From positions 2,852,924 through 2,916,923 of the forward strand of contig NC_091023.1 in the NCBI RefSeq assembly GCF_041296385.1: 64,000 bases of DNA. The letters are read 5' to 3'. A model generated the notes under the pieces. It ran no database searches, was not told where the DNA came from, and worked only from the letters and a program-made list of their open reading frames with translations. The first letter of the stretch is position 1; each line of letters begins with the position of its first letter. The position numbers and the translations under genes were made by a program. Of this stretch, positions 1 to 23,460 are shown in pieces. This DNA comes from Aphelocoma coerulescens. Taxonomy: Eukaryota > Chordata > Aves > Passeriformes > Corvidae.

Positions 1-2625
1 CGCTTGGCGCGGAGGCTTGGCCTGGGCTGGGAGGTGGGGTACGGATTTGGCCCGGGATTGCTGCTGGGGTATTAATTTGGAAATGACGGGGGGGTTGGAA
101 ATGCTGTTGTGTAATTGAGGCTTACGGGGGGGGAATGGCTCGTGCCCGGCATCACGTGTGCCGGAGTGGGATTTCGTCTTCGGCAGGGATCGCACACTCC
201 CTTACCTTCAAAAATCCATCGAAACGAGCTCCCCAGAAATAGCCAGGTGTGACATTTCTAAGCTAAACCTCTTCAGCAGCCTCGGGTTGGGCTGCCGGTG
301 ACTTTGGAAGAGGGATGGAGCCAGAAATTGGGAGTTTGGGGCCGTAGTACGGAGCCAGGGCTCGACCTTTACCATGTAGCAGGGGATGTAAACAAGGAAT
401 TCATCTTTAAATTCTCCCGTCGGGGCTGGGGTGCGCCTGCTTTTCCTCCCAAGTTTTATAATGAGAAAAAAAGCCATTTAACCAGCCCAGAAATAAATAC
501 TGATTTATTTTACATCGCTCTGTGTTCAGCTGGCTCCAAGTTTTCTATTCCCAAGTTTCTTCCGATTATCGAGATCTAATTTAAGCTGATACCTTTTTAT
601 GCCCAGCTCAAGAAATCTACCCTGCTTTATATTAATATCCCCAGTCTGGGGGGCTGTGCCCTGACTCAGTAGATTATAGATTTTATTTTTGTAATGTGAT
701 TTTTGGCAGGGAACAGAGACTCACGTGGCCGTGTTTATATCCCCCCCCCTCCTTTAAATCTGTAGAAAATCCAATTTTTATGGTCGTGGTTGAGTCCTGG
801 AGACACACTGGGATTTCAGGGAGTGAAATGGTAAAAATCCCCCCATGACTGGAATGAATTTGGGGGTTATTGGGGTTGGGGAACCCGAGCTGCGTTGGCT
901 CTCACCCCTGGGCGTTCCTGCGTCACGGGGATGTGAGGAGGTGCCGATGCCCAGCGCTTCCTTCCGTGCCCGACTTCACCTGGAATGCTTAATTTTTATA
1001 TCAAAATCTAGCACAGATCTGTGTGATCAATATATTTATATACCTATAAATACATTTGGCTAAGGAACGGGCTGGAAAACCCCTGGGACATCTGGCCACG
1101 GGAAGGAGGGAAGGGAATTCCTCGAGGGGAGGTGCTGGCAGAGGGGATGTTTCTGTTTCTCCGAAGGCAGGAATTAGATGTGACAGTGGTGGGAAGGAGC
1201 CTGAATCCTGCCCAGTCCATCCATTCACCTCCCACGAGTTTAAAACCAGCTCTTCTGCTGCCATCCCGATGATCTGGGCTCCTGCAGGAGGGATCCAACA
1301 GCCTCATGGTTGTTTTTTTCCCCTTGTATCTGTTGGATTGTGCCTCGGGGAATTAAAGAAAAAAAAAATCACTTTATTTTTTAATCAACATTTTCTATTT
1401 TTAAGTTATTTTAAAATTGATTTTAAACTCAGCAGGAGCAGGGAATACTTTAATTTGCTTGAAGCAGTCCCACTTCAAGAATATTTTGGTCTTGGAGCGT
1501 GGCCGTGGGGGAAGCAGCAGCATCTTCCCCCTTAAAGATGGGTTGTATATCCCTACAATCATTAAAAATCGTGTTAATGGAAAAGAAAGAAAAGAAAGAA
1601 CATACAAAGATGGATAAAAAGAAAGAGCATTTAAAAAAAAAAAATTAGGATTGGTTGTGAAAAATGAGAAGTAATACTCGGCTCCCCCAGTGCTGACTGT
1701 TATACAAGAATTGGATAAAAATGAGGAGTTTAAAAAGTAGCAGATCTCCAGTTATTGTCCTCAAACCAGTCCCGTTTTGGGGGTTCTGGTTGGGAAGGTG
1801 CCTTTTCATTTCTGTTTCTGCTGTAATTGTCAGAAATGAGAAAGGAAAGCACGTGGGAGATGGGAAGAGCAGGGAGAGGAGCCTGGAAATCACTGTGATG
1901 TGGAATGATTATGTAGAAATATCTCATTGTGTGTCAAACTCGGGTGGTTTTGCCCCAGAGGAAGGTGGCAGGAGGGGGAGTGGTGCCAGTGCCTGCCTGA
2001 GGGGCTTTGCTGGGGCTCATTTTATGGCATTTCCTCCTGTTTCAAAAAGAATTACCCTTAAATAATTCTCTTTTGAGCATCAACTCAATTCTCATTTCTT
2101 CGTGGGTTTGCTTTATTGATTATTTACTTATTTCCCTGTATTTTTCAACCCATAAATGCTGGTGATGTTAAGGCTAGGGATAAACATCCAGGCCCTTTGT
2201 TCTTCCTCTGGGCACCCCATCTTTGCTTTCCTTATCAATAATTGCCTGTTGTTAATGAGATGCTTAATTAGGAGAGAGGAGTTCCCGTGCACACCAGTTG
2301 CTTTGGCAGGAAGAGCCCCTGGAACCTCCCCAGGTGTGTCTGGAAATGCACACGGGGAGCAGAATATTGAATTTGGGGTGCTAAAAGTGGGGCTGCTCTC
2401 AGCCCTAGTCCTGTATCCTTAAAGAGATATATTTTAAAACTTTTAGTGTCTTACAAATTGATACAAATTTATAATGTGTGGTGCTGTGTTTCAAGTATTT
2501 GGTATCTTTTATGTAGATACAAATAAAAGATATTGCCTGTATAAAGACATTATATAAAAGCTACTTTATATATATATTTATATGCATAAAAATATACTCC
2601 TAATACATATTTTTATATGTGTTAT

Positions 2626-2681
2626 ATGGACCAGATGAGCTCTAAAGGTCCCTTCCAACCCAAACTATTCTATGATTCTAT
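2626..2681 (+). mobile_element. CR1 LINE 3' tail fragment
   Basis: The bases contain the CR1 3'-end signature in + orientation: 'aaggtcccttccaacccaaac' like sequence followed by the terminal ATTCTATGATTCTAT direct repeats. Only about 55 bp remain. It sits in an AT-rich part of an IGF2BP2 intron. Confidence 0.8.
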
Positions 2682-3015
2682 ATTTATGTAAGTGGATATG
2701 AAACATTTATAAAAATATATTCGATTACATAAAATGCACAAAATATTCCTATATAACATTTTATAAGACATATTTCTATACAAAAAGAGACTTTTTTAAT
2801 ATATATATTTATGTATAGACATACATATGAAGTTGCCAGGGCAATGCTGGTCACATCCAGGATGGGAAACCCCCCTCCTGCTGCCCACTGGATGTGTGCC
2901 CAGTTTCCCATAGGTCTGGGATGTTCCCAATGGAGCTGGCCAAGAGAATCCCCTTGGAGTTGATCCTTTCCCAGACTCCAGCGCTGGCTCTGGCCAGGGG
3001 TGATGCTGGTGCCCA

Positions 3016-3136
3016 TTTATATTTTATTTTATTTTATTTTATTTTATTTTATTTTATTTTATTTTATTTTATTTTATTTTATTTTATTTTATTTTTTTTT
3101 TTTTTTATTTTTATTTTTATTTTATTTTATTTTATC
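3016..3136 (+). repeat. ATTTT pentanucleotide microsatellite
   Basis: This is a tandem array of TTTTA/ATTTT units, interrupted near 3092-3110 by a run of T. It directly precedes the long polypyrimidine block, so the two together form about 1.6 kb of simple DNA inside an IGF2BP2 intron. Confidence 0.95.
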
Positions 3137-3217
3137 TGTTTGCAGGTGTGGGTGAACTGGGAGTTGGTGGTGTTTGAGTTTTGGTTTTCTTTCGTTTCCT
3201 TTCCACTTGGATCTTTG

Positions 3218-4612
3218 CTTCCATGAATTTTTTGTCCCTTCTTTCCCCCCATTTCTTTTCCTCCATTTCCTTTCCCTGCTTTCTTTTACCCTCTTCTTTT
3301 TCCTCCCATTCTTTCCCCCTTCTTTTCCACCTTTTTTCTTCTTTTTCCCCATTCTTTTCTTCCCCTTTTTCCTCCCCTTTTCTTTCCTTTTTTCCCCCTT
3401 CTTCTTTCTCCCCTTTCTTTTCCCCCTTTTTCCCCTCTTCTTTTCCCCTCTTCTTTTCCCTCTTCGTTTTCCCTCCTTTCCCCCTTTCCCCCACCTTCCT
3501 TTCCTTCTTCTTTTTTCCCCTTATATTTTTTCCCCTTTCCTTCTTTTTTTCCCCCTTTTTCTTTTCCCTTTTCCCCCTTTTTCCCCCTCTCTTCTTTTCC
3601 CCCTTCTTTTTCCCTCCCTTCCCCCTTTCCCCTCACCTTTCCCCTCTTCTTTTTTCCCTTCTTTTTTCCCTTTTTTCCCCTTTCCTTCTTTTTTCCCCTT
3701 TTTTCTTTTCCCTTTTCCCCCTTTTTCCCCCCTTTCTTTTCCCCCTTCTTTTTCCTTCCCTTCCCCTTTCCCCCCACCTTTCCTGTCTTCTTTTTTCCCT
3801 TTCCTTCTTCTTTTTCCCTTTTTTCTTTTCCATTTCCCCCCTTCTTTTCCCCCTTCTTTTTCCCTCCCTTCCCCCTTTCCCCCACCTTTCCCATCTTCTT
3901 TTTTCCCTTTTCCCCCTTCTTTTTTCCCCTTTCCTTCTTTTCCCCTTTTTTCTTTTCCCTTTTCCTTCCTTTATTCCCCCTCTCTTCTTTTCCCCTTTCT
4001 TTTTCCTTCCCTTCCCCCTTTCCCCTCACCTTTCCCCTCTTCTTTTTTCCCTTCTTTTTTCCCCCTTTTTTCTTTTCCCTTTTCCCTCCTTTATTCCCCC
4101 TCTCTTCTTTTCCCCCTTCTTTTTCCCTCCCTTCCCCCTTTCCCCCCCACCTTTCCCCTCTTCTTTTTTCCCTTTTCCCCTTTCTTTTTTCCCCTTTCCT
4201 TCTTTTCCCCTTTTTTCTTTTCCCTTTTCCCTCCTTTATTCCCCCTCTCTTCTTTTCCCCCTTCTTTTTCCCTCCATTCCCCCTTTACTCCCACATTTCC
4301 CCTCTTCTCTTCCCCCTTCTTTTTCCCTCCCTTCCCCCTTTACCCCCACCTTTCCCCTCTTCTCTTCCCCCTTCTTTTTCCCTCCCTTCCCCCTTTCCCC
4401 TCACCTTTCCCCTCTTCTTTTCCCCCTTCTTTTTTCCCCTTTCCTTCTTTTCCCCCTTCTTTCTTTCCCTTCTTTCTTTCCCCCATCCTTTCTTTCCCCC
4501 CACCCCTCCCATTTATGTTTCCCCCTCCTTTTTTTCCCCTCTCCTTTTTTTTCCCCTCCTTTTTTTTCACCTTCTTCTTTCCCCACTGCTCTTCCCTCTT
4601 TTGTTTTCCCCC
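3218..4612 (+). repeat. Long polypyrimidine (C/T) low-complexity tract
   Basis: About 1.4 kb of almost pure C and T on the + strand. It has irregular repeats of blocks such as CCCTTCTTTTTCCCTCCC and TTCCCCTTTCCCCCACC. Very long open frames on both strands (Phe/Ser/Pro on one, Lys/Glu/Gly/Arg on the other) arise only from the composition. It lies in an intron of IGF2BP2, so the nascent RNA would be a long U/C-rich stretch. Confidence 0.95.
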
Positions 4613-7600
4613 CTTAATCTGCCGGGGCTGTGACAGATGGGCCGCGATTCCCGATTCCCGTCCCTATTGTTGATCCATCGCAGCTCCGGGGGCTGGAGCG
4701 CTCCCGTGCTGCCCGGCCCTCGGTAGGACGAGGCCGGGGCTTTACCAACGAGGGATTTTAATTCCTTAAGAGCGTCAGGGCAAAGCCCCCAGGCTGGGAG
4801 GGGAACTGGAGCAGCAGCAGCCTCCACGCTCCTGGCAACTGGTGGAAACTGGGGCAGCTCTTTAATGCTCATCCAGCGCTCACAGAGCTGCTGCTCTGCA
4901 GGATCTTCTGCTGGGTGGGCTTGGGTGACAGCAAAACTCCTCCAGGACAACGCCAGGAGACCCAGAAAATAGATATAATAATGAGCAATCACAAATCCAA
5001 CAGCCACTTCCTTCCCTGCCCGGTCAGGGCTGTGGATGGCTCAGGCTCCGAGCTGCTGGGTCTGGAAAATTCAGCTGGGACAGAGTTTGGTCCCTGCCTG
5101 ATGATGGGAATCATTTTTTTTGTAGATGTTTCCTTGCCTGGGACAAAGATTTCATAAAGCAGGCAGAGCCCCCACTGGGTTTTCAGCATGTTTTCCCTTT
5201 GCTTTTTTTCCCCAGTTCTCTTGAAAACTGATTTTTATGGAAAACAGGAGCGTGTTTTCTCTGCCCTCAGCGCTGATCCGAGGTGGAAGGTGATAAAATC
5301 CCTTAAGCTTTATTATAGTAAGATATTACAAAGCTTGAGTAGGAAAAAAATCCATGTTTTTTAGGGCAGAGAGTGGTGAAGCCATCCCTTGTATTCCATT
5401 ATATTAATTATATACCATTATATATTATTTTTCTTTATTATTGTTTGGTATTACTGTATAGTATTATATTGCTATATTATTTTATTGAGGTTTTATTATT
5501 ATATTCTAGGGCTGATATTTAAGCCAGCTTGCTTCTGGTTCCCAAATTCTTGTGGGAGACAAAGCCCCTCTGGAGCTTCCCCTTGACTAAGGGGTGGTTG
5601 GGTGATCTGTGGGGCCAGCAGGGAAGATCCAGGGATCCATTGTGGATGTTGGGCAGGGAGCTGGTGGCATTTCACACCTTCATGTTGTTTTCATTCTCGT
5701 CCTTCTGTGTCCCTGGATTTCAAGAGGGTTGTTACCCACTGTTTCCCTGGAAGCTACAGGAGGGCAGGAAGCCATGCTGGAAAAAGTAGGGGGATGTGCC
5801 AAAACCCCCTCAATCCTCCTGATTCTGGGGAATAAACCCCAAGTTTTAAGGCTTTTCTGTTTTACTGCCTGGTTTCAACAAGTGCAGGTAGCAGGCACGT
5901 GGTAGCAGGGATGCTGGCAGGGCGTGGATGGCTGGGGGCTTTTCCATCCCCTTTCCCTGCAGGATTGTGATGTCAGCCCTGTGATTCTGCTCTAATGGAT
6001 GCATGAAATGACACACAGCTCCGTCCTGGATTATTTCATGAGCCCACTTTAGCTCCTCACTCACTGCTTGATCCTCCCTGTGCTGCCAGCAGCTCCCAGT
6101 ACCCAAACCCCAGCTCTGGGGTGGAAGAGATGCTTCCTCCTCGAGCTGCTGGTGAGCAGGACCACTTTGGGATCAATTTAGAAGGGGAAAAAAAGCAGGT
6201 GAACCTGGTTTCTGTAGCCCTTGAAGCTGGTGAAGCAGCGAGGTGGGTGTGTGGAGGTGGGGAGGAGCCAGAGGGATGCAACTCCCTGGGTTATCCGAGG
6301 GCACTCGCTACAGCAGAGCCAGTTGCATCACACACTTGAGTGTTTTTCCCCCAGCTGGTTATTAGGATTTCTTTTATTTTTTAAATCCCCACCAGTCTGC
6401 TGCAAAACAGGGTGGGTGAAACGTGGCTGCTGTGCCCTCATGAGCTCCTGTGCCGGCGTTTTGTGTGTGCCCTGGAGTCAATCCCTGGGGTTTGGGAGAG
6501 CAGGGAAAATGAAACTAAAGTCAGAATCAGAATAAAAATCAAAATAAAGGGGTTCTCTGCCTCAAAGTTGCCCCTGGGAGTGGTGTTGGAGAAGAATGGC
6601 CCATTCCCCAGCCCTGGGAATAACACATCCATCCGTCCTGGCTCTGGATGTACATGCCTGACTCTGTCAGTGATGGCTGTGTGTGGTCCAGCACTGCTTC
6701 CACCAGGTGTGCGATTCCAAGAGCCATAAACACACCCAGTAGGAATAATAACCTTATTTTAAATGCTGAGTGGTGATGCTGAGCTGCTGGGAATGCTGCC
6801 CATGGGAGCTGAAGCTTGAGTGCCCTTCGGGTGTCTTTAGATGCCCTGCACCGGTTTGGACGGAAGCTGGAAGTGGGAATATGCCACAGTGTCCCATTGG
6901 GAAGTGGGGTTATGTGGCACCTTGCTTGTGATCCTTCTGTTTGGGTGTTCTGGGAGGTGGGCCAGGAGGGGTGAGGCAGCACCTTGGGAGACCAGGGCTG
7001 CTGTGGTATCTCCCCTGGCATCTGCCTTGGCAGAGGAGTAGGGAAATTATGGCCCTGGAGCAATCCAATTCAAGGCAGGGCTTTTCCAGGCGTGGCAAAG
7101 GGACCGTGTCCAGCCGTTGTGCTGGTTCCTTTTGGATGTGCCCCTTCCAAATGCCGTGTGTCCCCTGGGCTCCTGGGCTTTGGTGACAGGTGGGCTGAGC
7201 CAAATGAACCCCAAAAGGAGAGCGGCTCCTCTGTGGTCCAGCCTGGGGCATCCCGATGGTTCCCACACTGGGAGAGGAGGATGGCTGCGGTGATGCTTTG
7301 GCTTGGAGCTGAGCAGTGGCACCTTGGGATGAAGGTTGGTTTGGGTCTGGGAGGTGGTGGGAGCGACTGGGCAGCGTGTCTGGCTCTCTCTGGTGGTTTG
7401 AGACTCACAGGGATTTGTTCAGGCACTCTGGGCTCGCTGCGTGGCACCCATCGTCCCAGGAGTGGGATGTGTCTCTTGGAGCTGGCAAGAGCAGTCTCCT
7501 GGGAGCTGAGTATCTGGGCAGGACCTGGGCATCTTAAAATAGCCCCTCTGGGAAATGCTGGTGGGTTTTAAAAATGAAACATATCCCATTTTCTGGAGTG

Positions 7601-8729
7601 GTCCCTGTGGAATGTTTGTACTGGGAACAGCGTCGGCCACGGACGGGTGACAAGGGCAGGAGAAGGGCTCAGGCTGTTGGTGGACAGAGCAGGGTCACCA
7701 CTGCCAGGGTCTCCCTTGGGCCAGCTCCTCCTTCCTGCCGTGGGTGGTCATGGCTGGGGGTGGGGTAGGACAAACCCTTCTCCTTCTCTCACACGGATTC
7801 TGGGATTCCCAGCTGGGAAATCCCTGGTGGCAGCTGGGGACAGGAGCCTTTTCCTGAGCACACCTGCTCAGCTGGATGCCAGCGCAGGGTTTGTTGTCCC
7901 ACTGACCATCCCTGGCTGAGCAGCCCCAGGAGATACCAGGCTCCCTGATGGTTTCACCTGCTTGTCCATGGTCCTTCTCATGGGATGAGCTGTGGGGTTT
8001 GTCTTGTCCTCACAAACCACATTTCCAAAACCATCCTTTTCCCTGCCTTTTCCTCGCTGGCCCCAGTGTCTGGCCCCAAGCTACCTGAGGAACTCTTTAT
8101 CTGCCAAAATTGTTGGCAGGGGCTCAGGGTTTGTCTGTGCAATGAGTTGTGAGAGCAAGGACCAGAGCTGGAAGGTCTTGTTTCCCAGCAGCTGAAGATT
8201 GTTGGTGGGATCAGGTTGTTAATGTCTTCTTCCACCTCCTCCTGCCTCCTTGTCCTGCGGGATTTGGCCCAAGGCCCCTGGGTGTTGGTGGCCATCAGCT
8301 GGGGCTGCTTCTGCGTTCCCGTGGAACTCCCAGGCTGGTGGGACCTGTCCTTCCAAGCATCCTCCTTGAACTCATCCCAGGGAAAAGGAAAGCTTCACAA
8401 AACCAGCTTCCAGCTGCTGATCAGCTCCTGAAACCTGGCTCTGTGTGTGGGCATGGGGCGGCTTGGTCAGGAAAAGCCATCCCTGGTGCTGGGAGGGGTG
8501 GTCCAGCTGTGCTCTGCTCAGGGCATTGGAGCTGGGCTAGGTGAGAACATAGGACAGTGCTGTGGTTGGAGCTGACTGGCTCCAGGCAGGATTGGGAATG
8601 CTGATCTGGGTGGCTCGTGGATGAGCTCATAGCTTGGCTAGATCCTGCATGGACAGGGCTCTCACTGCCCAAGCACATCTCACAGCCAGGTCGGGGGGAT
8701 GTTTGGAGGCTGCTACCCTTGGCAGTGCT

Positions 8730-8892
8730 TCCTGTGCAGCCACAGCCAGGTGGGGAATGAAGCCATGGCCAGGTTGGGAATGCAACCACAGTTTGGGAAT
8801 GCAAGCATGGCGATGCTGGGAATGAAACCGTGTCCAGGTTGGGAATGGCACCACAACCAGGCTGGGAGTGAGCCATGGCCAGGCTGTCATGT
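8730..8892 (+). repeat. Degenerate short tandem repeat
   Basis: Diverged copies of a unit of about 25-30 bp built around GCCAGGTTGGGAATGNA recur through this stretch. It lies in an IGF2BP2 intron and shows no coding signal. Confidence 0.5.
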
Positions 8893-9414
8893 GAGTTTGG
8901 AAGTGCCACTGGACGAGGTTGGGTGTGTTGGCCATCTCCAAGCTGGGGCCTCCAAGGATATTTATTTGGGTTTCCCCAAGGAAAGCAGCCCCATGTTGCT
9001 GGGAAGTGGTGGGCCTCAGCTGGATGTACTTTTGGAGAGCTCCCCTCTCCAGGGGTAGAGCAGGGCAGGCCATGGCGGGGCTGGGGGTCCCGTTCCCAGC
9101 CCCGAGCAGCGTGGGCAGGGCTGTCCACGCATCCCGGTGCGGTCATGACTCTGCAGAGGCTCCTTTCAGGAGGTTTCCTTGGAAACCTGACAGCCAGCAT
9201 GAGGAGGGAGCGTTCCAGAGAGGGCTTCAGCGCCTGTGGTGACCAGGGCAAAGCTGGGAGAAATGACTTTCCCTGGGGATGAGCTGCCCCGGCTCGGCGT
9301 GGGAAAGTGGGATGCTTTGGAAAGCTGTCAGCAGCTGCTGTCTGATTCCCAGAGAGGCTTTTCCCTCCGCCCTGAGGTGCCTGCAGACCCTAACCCAGGG
9401 CTTTGTCTTTGCAG

Positions 9415-20966
<11,552 letters not shown>

Positions 20967-21881
20967 GGCTCCCGCCAGCACTGCCCGACGAATGTAACCC
21001 CCCGCCAGCGCCGGACCCCAGCAGGTCAGGGGACAAACCAAAGACCCCCGAGCCCTCCTGCAGCCAGGCTGTGCAGAACCGGGGCACGGGGGGCTCTCTC
21101 CATCCCGCAGCTTCCGCCTTACTCCATCGCCGCCCCGCTGCTCCCCCGTCAGTTGGACTAACACAGGCAGAGAGAGGTGGTTTTTATTTCAGAATTCTCC
21201 CCCAACCCTGCCCCTTCCACCCAGGAGGAGCTCGCCCGGCCTGGGGGGCCCGCGGCGCAAGGCGCTCGTTAATTTAGAATTAATATATCGATAACGAAAC
21301 TAACGCCGATTTTTAAGTTTTGTAAGATTTTATTTTTTAACTCACTTTTTAAAATTTTTTTGGGGGAGGGGGCTGTTTGTTTTTAGCAAAAGCAGGCTTT
21401 TCTAGAGGTTGAATGGCAGGAGCTGGTCCATTGGTTCTCTAATGCACCGTAGAGCAGAGCTGTCGGATCGCCAGCAGGGAAAAAAAAATACTAAATAACT
21501 GTTAAAAAGCGATTTCTGAAGGGCTTTGAGAAGAGCAGGGCCTGTAGGAGCCAAGAAGATTCCTCTTGTAGGAATTGTTCCTCTCTTTCACACCCCCTTT
21601 CCTCTTTGCTTTGAACTCCAAAAGTGGGGTTTGCATCTGTTCTGTCCCGCCTTTCTGTCTGTCTGTCCTCTCTCCATCACTGCCCAGCACTGGAAAATGA
21701 TGGGCAGCACCAGCCCTGCCCGCTTTGGGCTGGGATCTTTGGGGAAAGATCCCTGTTGAAGGGAGAGGAGGGGGAAATGGGTGAAAAAAATGGATTTCCA
21801 AGAGGTTGTCAGCCCAGGGCTGGAAAACCCAACCAGCAAAATTGGCTTCAAATGAAAAATAACCCAAATAACCGCCCCTGA

Positions 21882-21915
21882 CACACACACACGAACACAC
21901 ACACACACACACACA
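21882..21915 (+). repeat. (CA)n microsatellite
   Basis: Two short runs of AC/CA dinucleotides separated by GA lie in the IGF2BP2 3' UTR just before the let-7 seed matches. Confidence 0.95.
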
Positions 21916-21920
21916 AAAAA

Positions 21921-21943
21921 CTACCTCAGGTTTTCGTACCTCA
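21921..21943 (+). promoter_or_regulatory. IGF2BP2: Two let-7 seed matches
   Basis: CTACCTCA at 21921-21928 is a perfect 8-mer complement of the let-7 seed with a following A; TACCTCA at 21937-21943 is a 7-mer-A1 match. They lie on the sense strand of the IGF2BP2 3' UTR, close enough (starts 16 nt apart) for cooperative binding. Confidence 0.7.
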
Positions 21944-22024
21944 GCACCTTGTGCTTGTGTTGCCCTTTTAGAGATTTTTGTACGCCTTGTTAAACTGATA
22001 GTTGGAGCATTTTTTTATTTTTGT

Positions 22025-22030
22025 AATAAA
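22025..22030 (+). promoter_or_regulatory. IGF2BP2: Candidate IGF2BP2 poly(A) signal
   Basis: AATAAA follows T-rich sequence about 1.06 kb past the stop codon. A second AATAAA at 22220-22225, beside an internal A-run at 22187-22212, is the alternative. Confidence 0.5.
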
Positions 22031-23319
22031 AAAAAAAACGAGTTGGAAAAATGATCTCGACCAAGTCAGCTGCGAGGTGGAAGAAGGAAACCATGCCCCG
22101 TGTCCCAGAGCTCTTCCGTAGTCTCCTGCAAGCCGAGAGCCAGTGGCTGTTCCTTTGGAGAAAGCTTGAGAAATGGTTAAAAAGCAAAAAAAAAAAAAAA
22201 AAAAAAAAAAAAGGGAAAAAATAAAAAAAGCCAAACACACACACACAAAAAAAAGGGTTTAAGGAAATCAAAGTGCCGGATGGAAGCGGTGAAAGCTGGC
22301 GGGCAAGAGCAGGGATGGGAGCTGAGGTGCCGGTGCCAGCGCCGCTGCCGTGGGCTGCCAATCCGTGTTTTCCTCTACTGCAAAGTGTTCTGTGAAAACC
22401 AACCCGAGACACCGACAACAAAGAGAAATATATCCAGCTAACCAGAGCCTGAGCCTGCTCTCCGTTGCCTTCTTTGGGGTCCCTTGCGCTGGTCATGGCT
22501 GGGAGTTCCTCCCTGCTGCCGGGGAGGGAAGGGCTGGATGTGGGGGAATTTGGGGTGGGGGAGGGTCAGTGGCAGTGCCAGATGTAGCTTCAAACCCAGG
22601 GACCTGGGAAGTGTTGCTGTCATGAAGCCACTTCTGCTTCCCTCCCTGCACGTCCCTGGCAAAGCCAAAACGATGGAACATCCAGTGGGGAAAGGTGCCA
22701 GATGGGGCTGGGATGGCCTTTGGGGGCAGGGCCTGGGGTGCTGCTGGGTGTCACAATGAGGGAACCCCACTCCATGAGGCCCAGAGCTGGGCTCTTCCCT
22801 CCCACCCCTCCAGCACTGGGAATGCTGCCATGGGAAAGTGGCTCTGGTGGCACCTGGGACACTCAAAACTGCAGCCCCAAACAGGGAGAAGCAAAAGGAA
22901 GGGGAAAGGACACCTTAAACATTCCCAGCTGCTGCTTCCTCATGCTCGGATCTTCCGCAGCCTCAGGGAAAATTAATGATCCCTGGTTAATTGTTGGTAA
23001 GAATAAAACACGAGTGGCTTTGGCTTTGTTTGTCCTTTGGAGAACCTGCCCTGAGGTTGTGGCAGATTGAACCAAGCAGTGAAAGCAGAGACAGATAAAG
23101 CCCCACTGCAGCTCTGCCAGGATCTTGTGGATCTTTGGGCCAGGAGCAGCTGAGGGATGTCTCCAGAGCCACCAGGAGAGGAGAGAGCCTCTGTTCTTCT
23201 TCAGATGGGGAGCAAGTTAAAAACCACACAGAGACAGCAAATCGGTTTTCAATTAAAAAATAAATTACTCTATTAACAAGTAACGCTCCCTTACAATAAG
23301 GCTCTTACATAAGTTAATA

Positions 23320-23325
23320 TTTATC
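23320..23325 (-). promoter_or_regulatory. SENP2: Weak candidate SENP2 poly(A) signal
   Basis: On the - strand the hexamer reads GATAAA, a rare variant, about 58 nt past the stop. No - strand AATAAA or ATTAAA was seen between 22260 and 23383, so the true 3' end is uncertain. Confidence 0.25.
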
Positions 23326-23382
23326 TTATCTTAACCTAACCAATAAGAAATAAATACTACTCTTTTAAAGAACAGTGTTTTT

Positions 23383-23460
23383 CTAACAGTGCATGTCTCC
23401 CAGCAGCTGCTGATGGATTATTTCCCACACCATCTTCCTGCGGAAATAAGGCATGTGCTC
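23383..23460 (-). CDS. SENP2: SENP2 last coding exon: C-terminus and stop
   Basis: Acceptor TTTTCAG precedes [20 protein letters not shown] then GDMHC and stop TAG at 23383-23385. The [10 protein letters not shown] motif is the SENP2 end; five residues follow the point where the human protein stops. Confidence 0.96.
   Translation of the reverse strand, partial: EHMPYFRRKMVWEIIHQQLLGDMHC

Larger units (their letters stand above)
1..9414 (+). other. IGF2BP2: IGF2BP2 intron upstream of exon 3 (partial)
   Basis: The first coding exon seen on the + strand begins at 9415 in mid-gene, at the start of RRM2, so this stretch is intron of the same gene. I looked for the small exon that normally joins RRM1 to RRM2 (family sequence around HGKIMEVDYSVSKKL) and did not find it, so both RRM1 exons probably lie to the left of the window. 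The stretch contains AT-rich DNA near 2440-2830, an ATTTT array, a long polypyrimidine block and one CR1 tail, each listed separately. No other gene was seen in it. Confidence 0.75.
20967..22240 (+). other. IGF2BP2: IGF2BP2 3' UTR (extent inferred)
   Basis: The stretch after the stop codon has no repeats of mobile origin, contains AT-rich blocks and a CA microsatellite (21882-21915), and carries candidate AATAAA signals at 22025-22030 and 22220-22225. Which signal is used cannot be read from the sequence. Two let-7 seed matches lie at 21921-21928 and 21937-21943. Confidence 0.75.

Noticed and set aside
3174..4673. Open frames up to 499 codons on + and 247 on -
   Set aside because: They are Phe/Ser/Pro or Lys/Glu/Gly runs produced by the polypyrimidine tract; several frames are open at once, and there is no domain.
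1..9414. IGF2BP2 exon joining RRM1 and RRM2
   Set aside because: I searched for coding sequence for HGKIMEVDYSVSKKL with flanking splice sites and saw none; it is probably left of the window.
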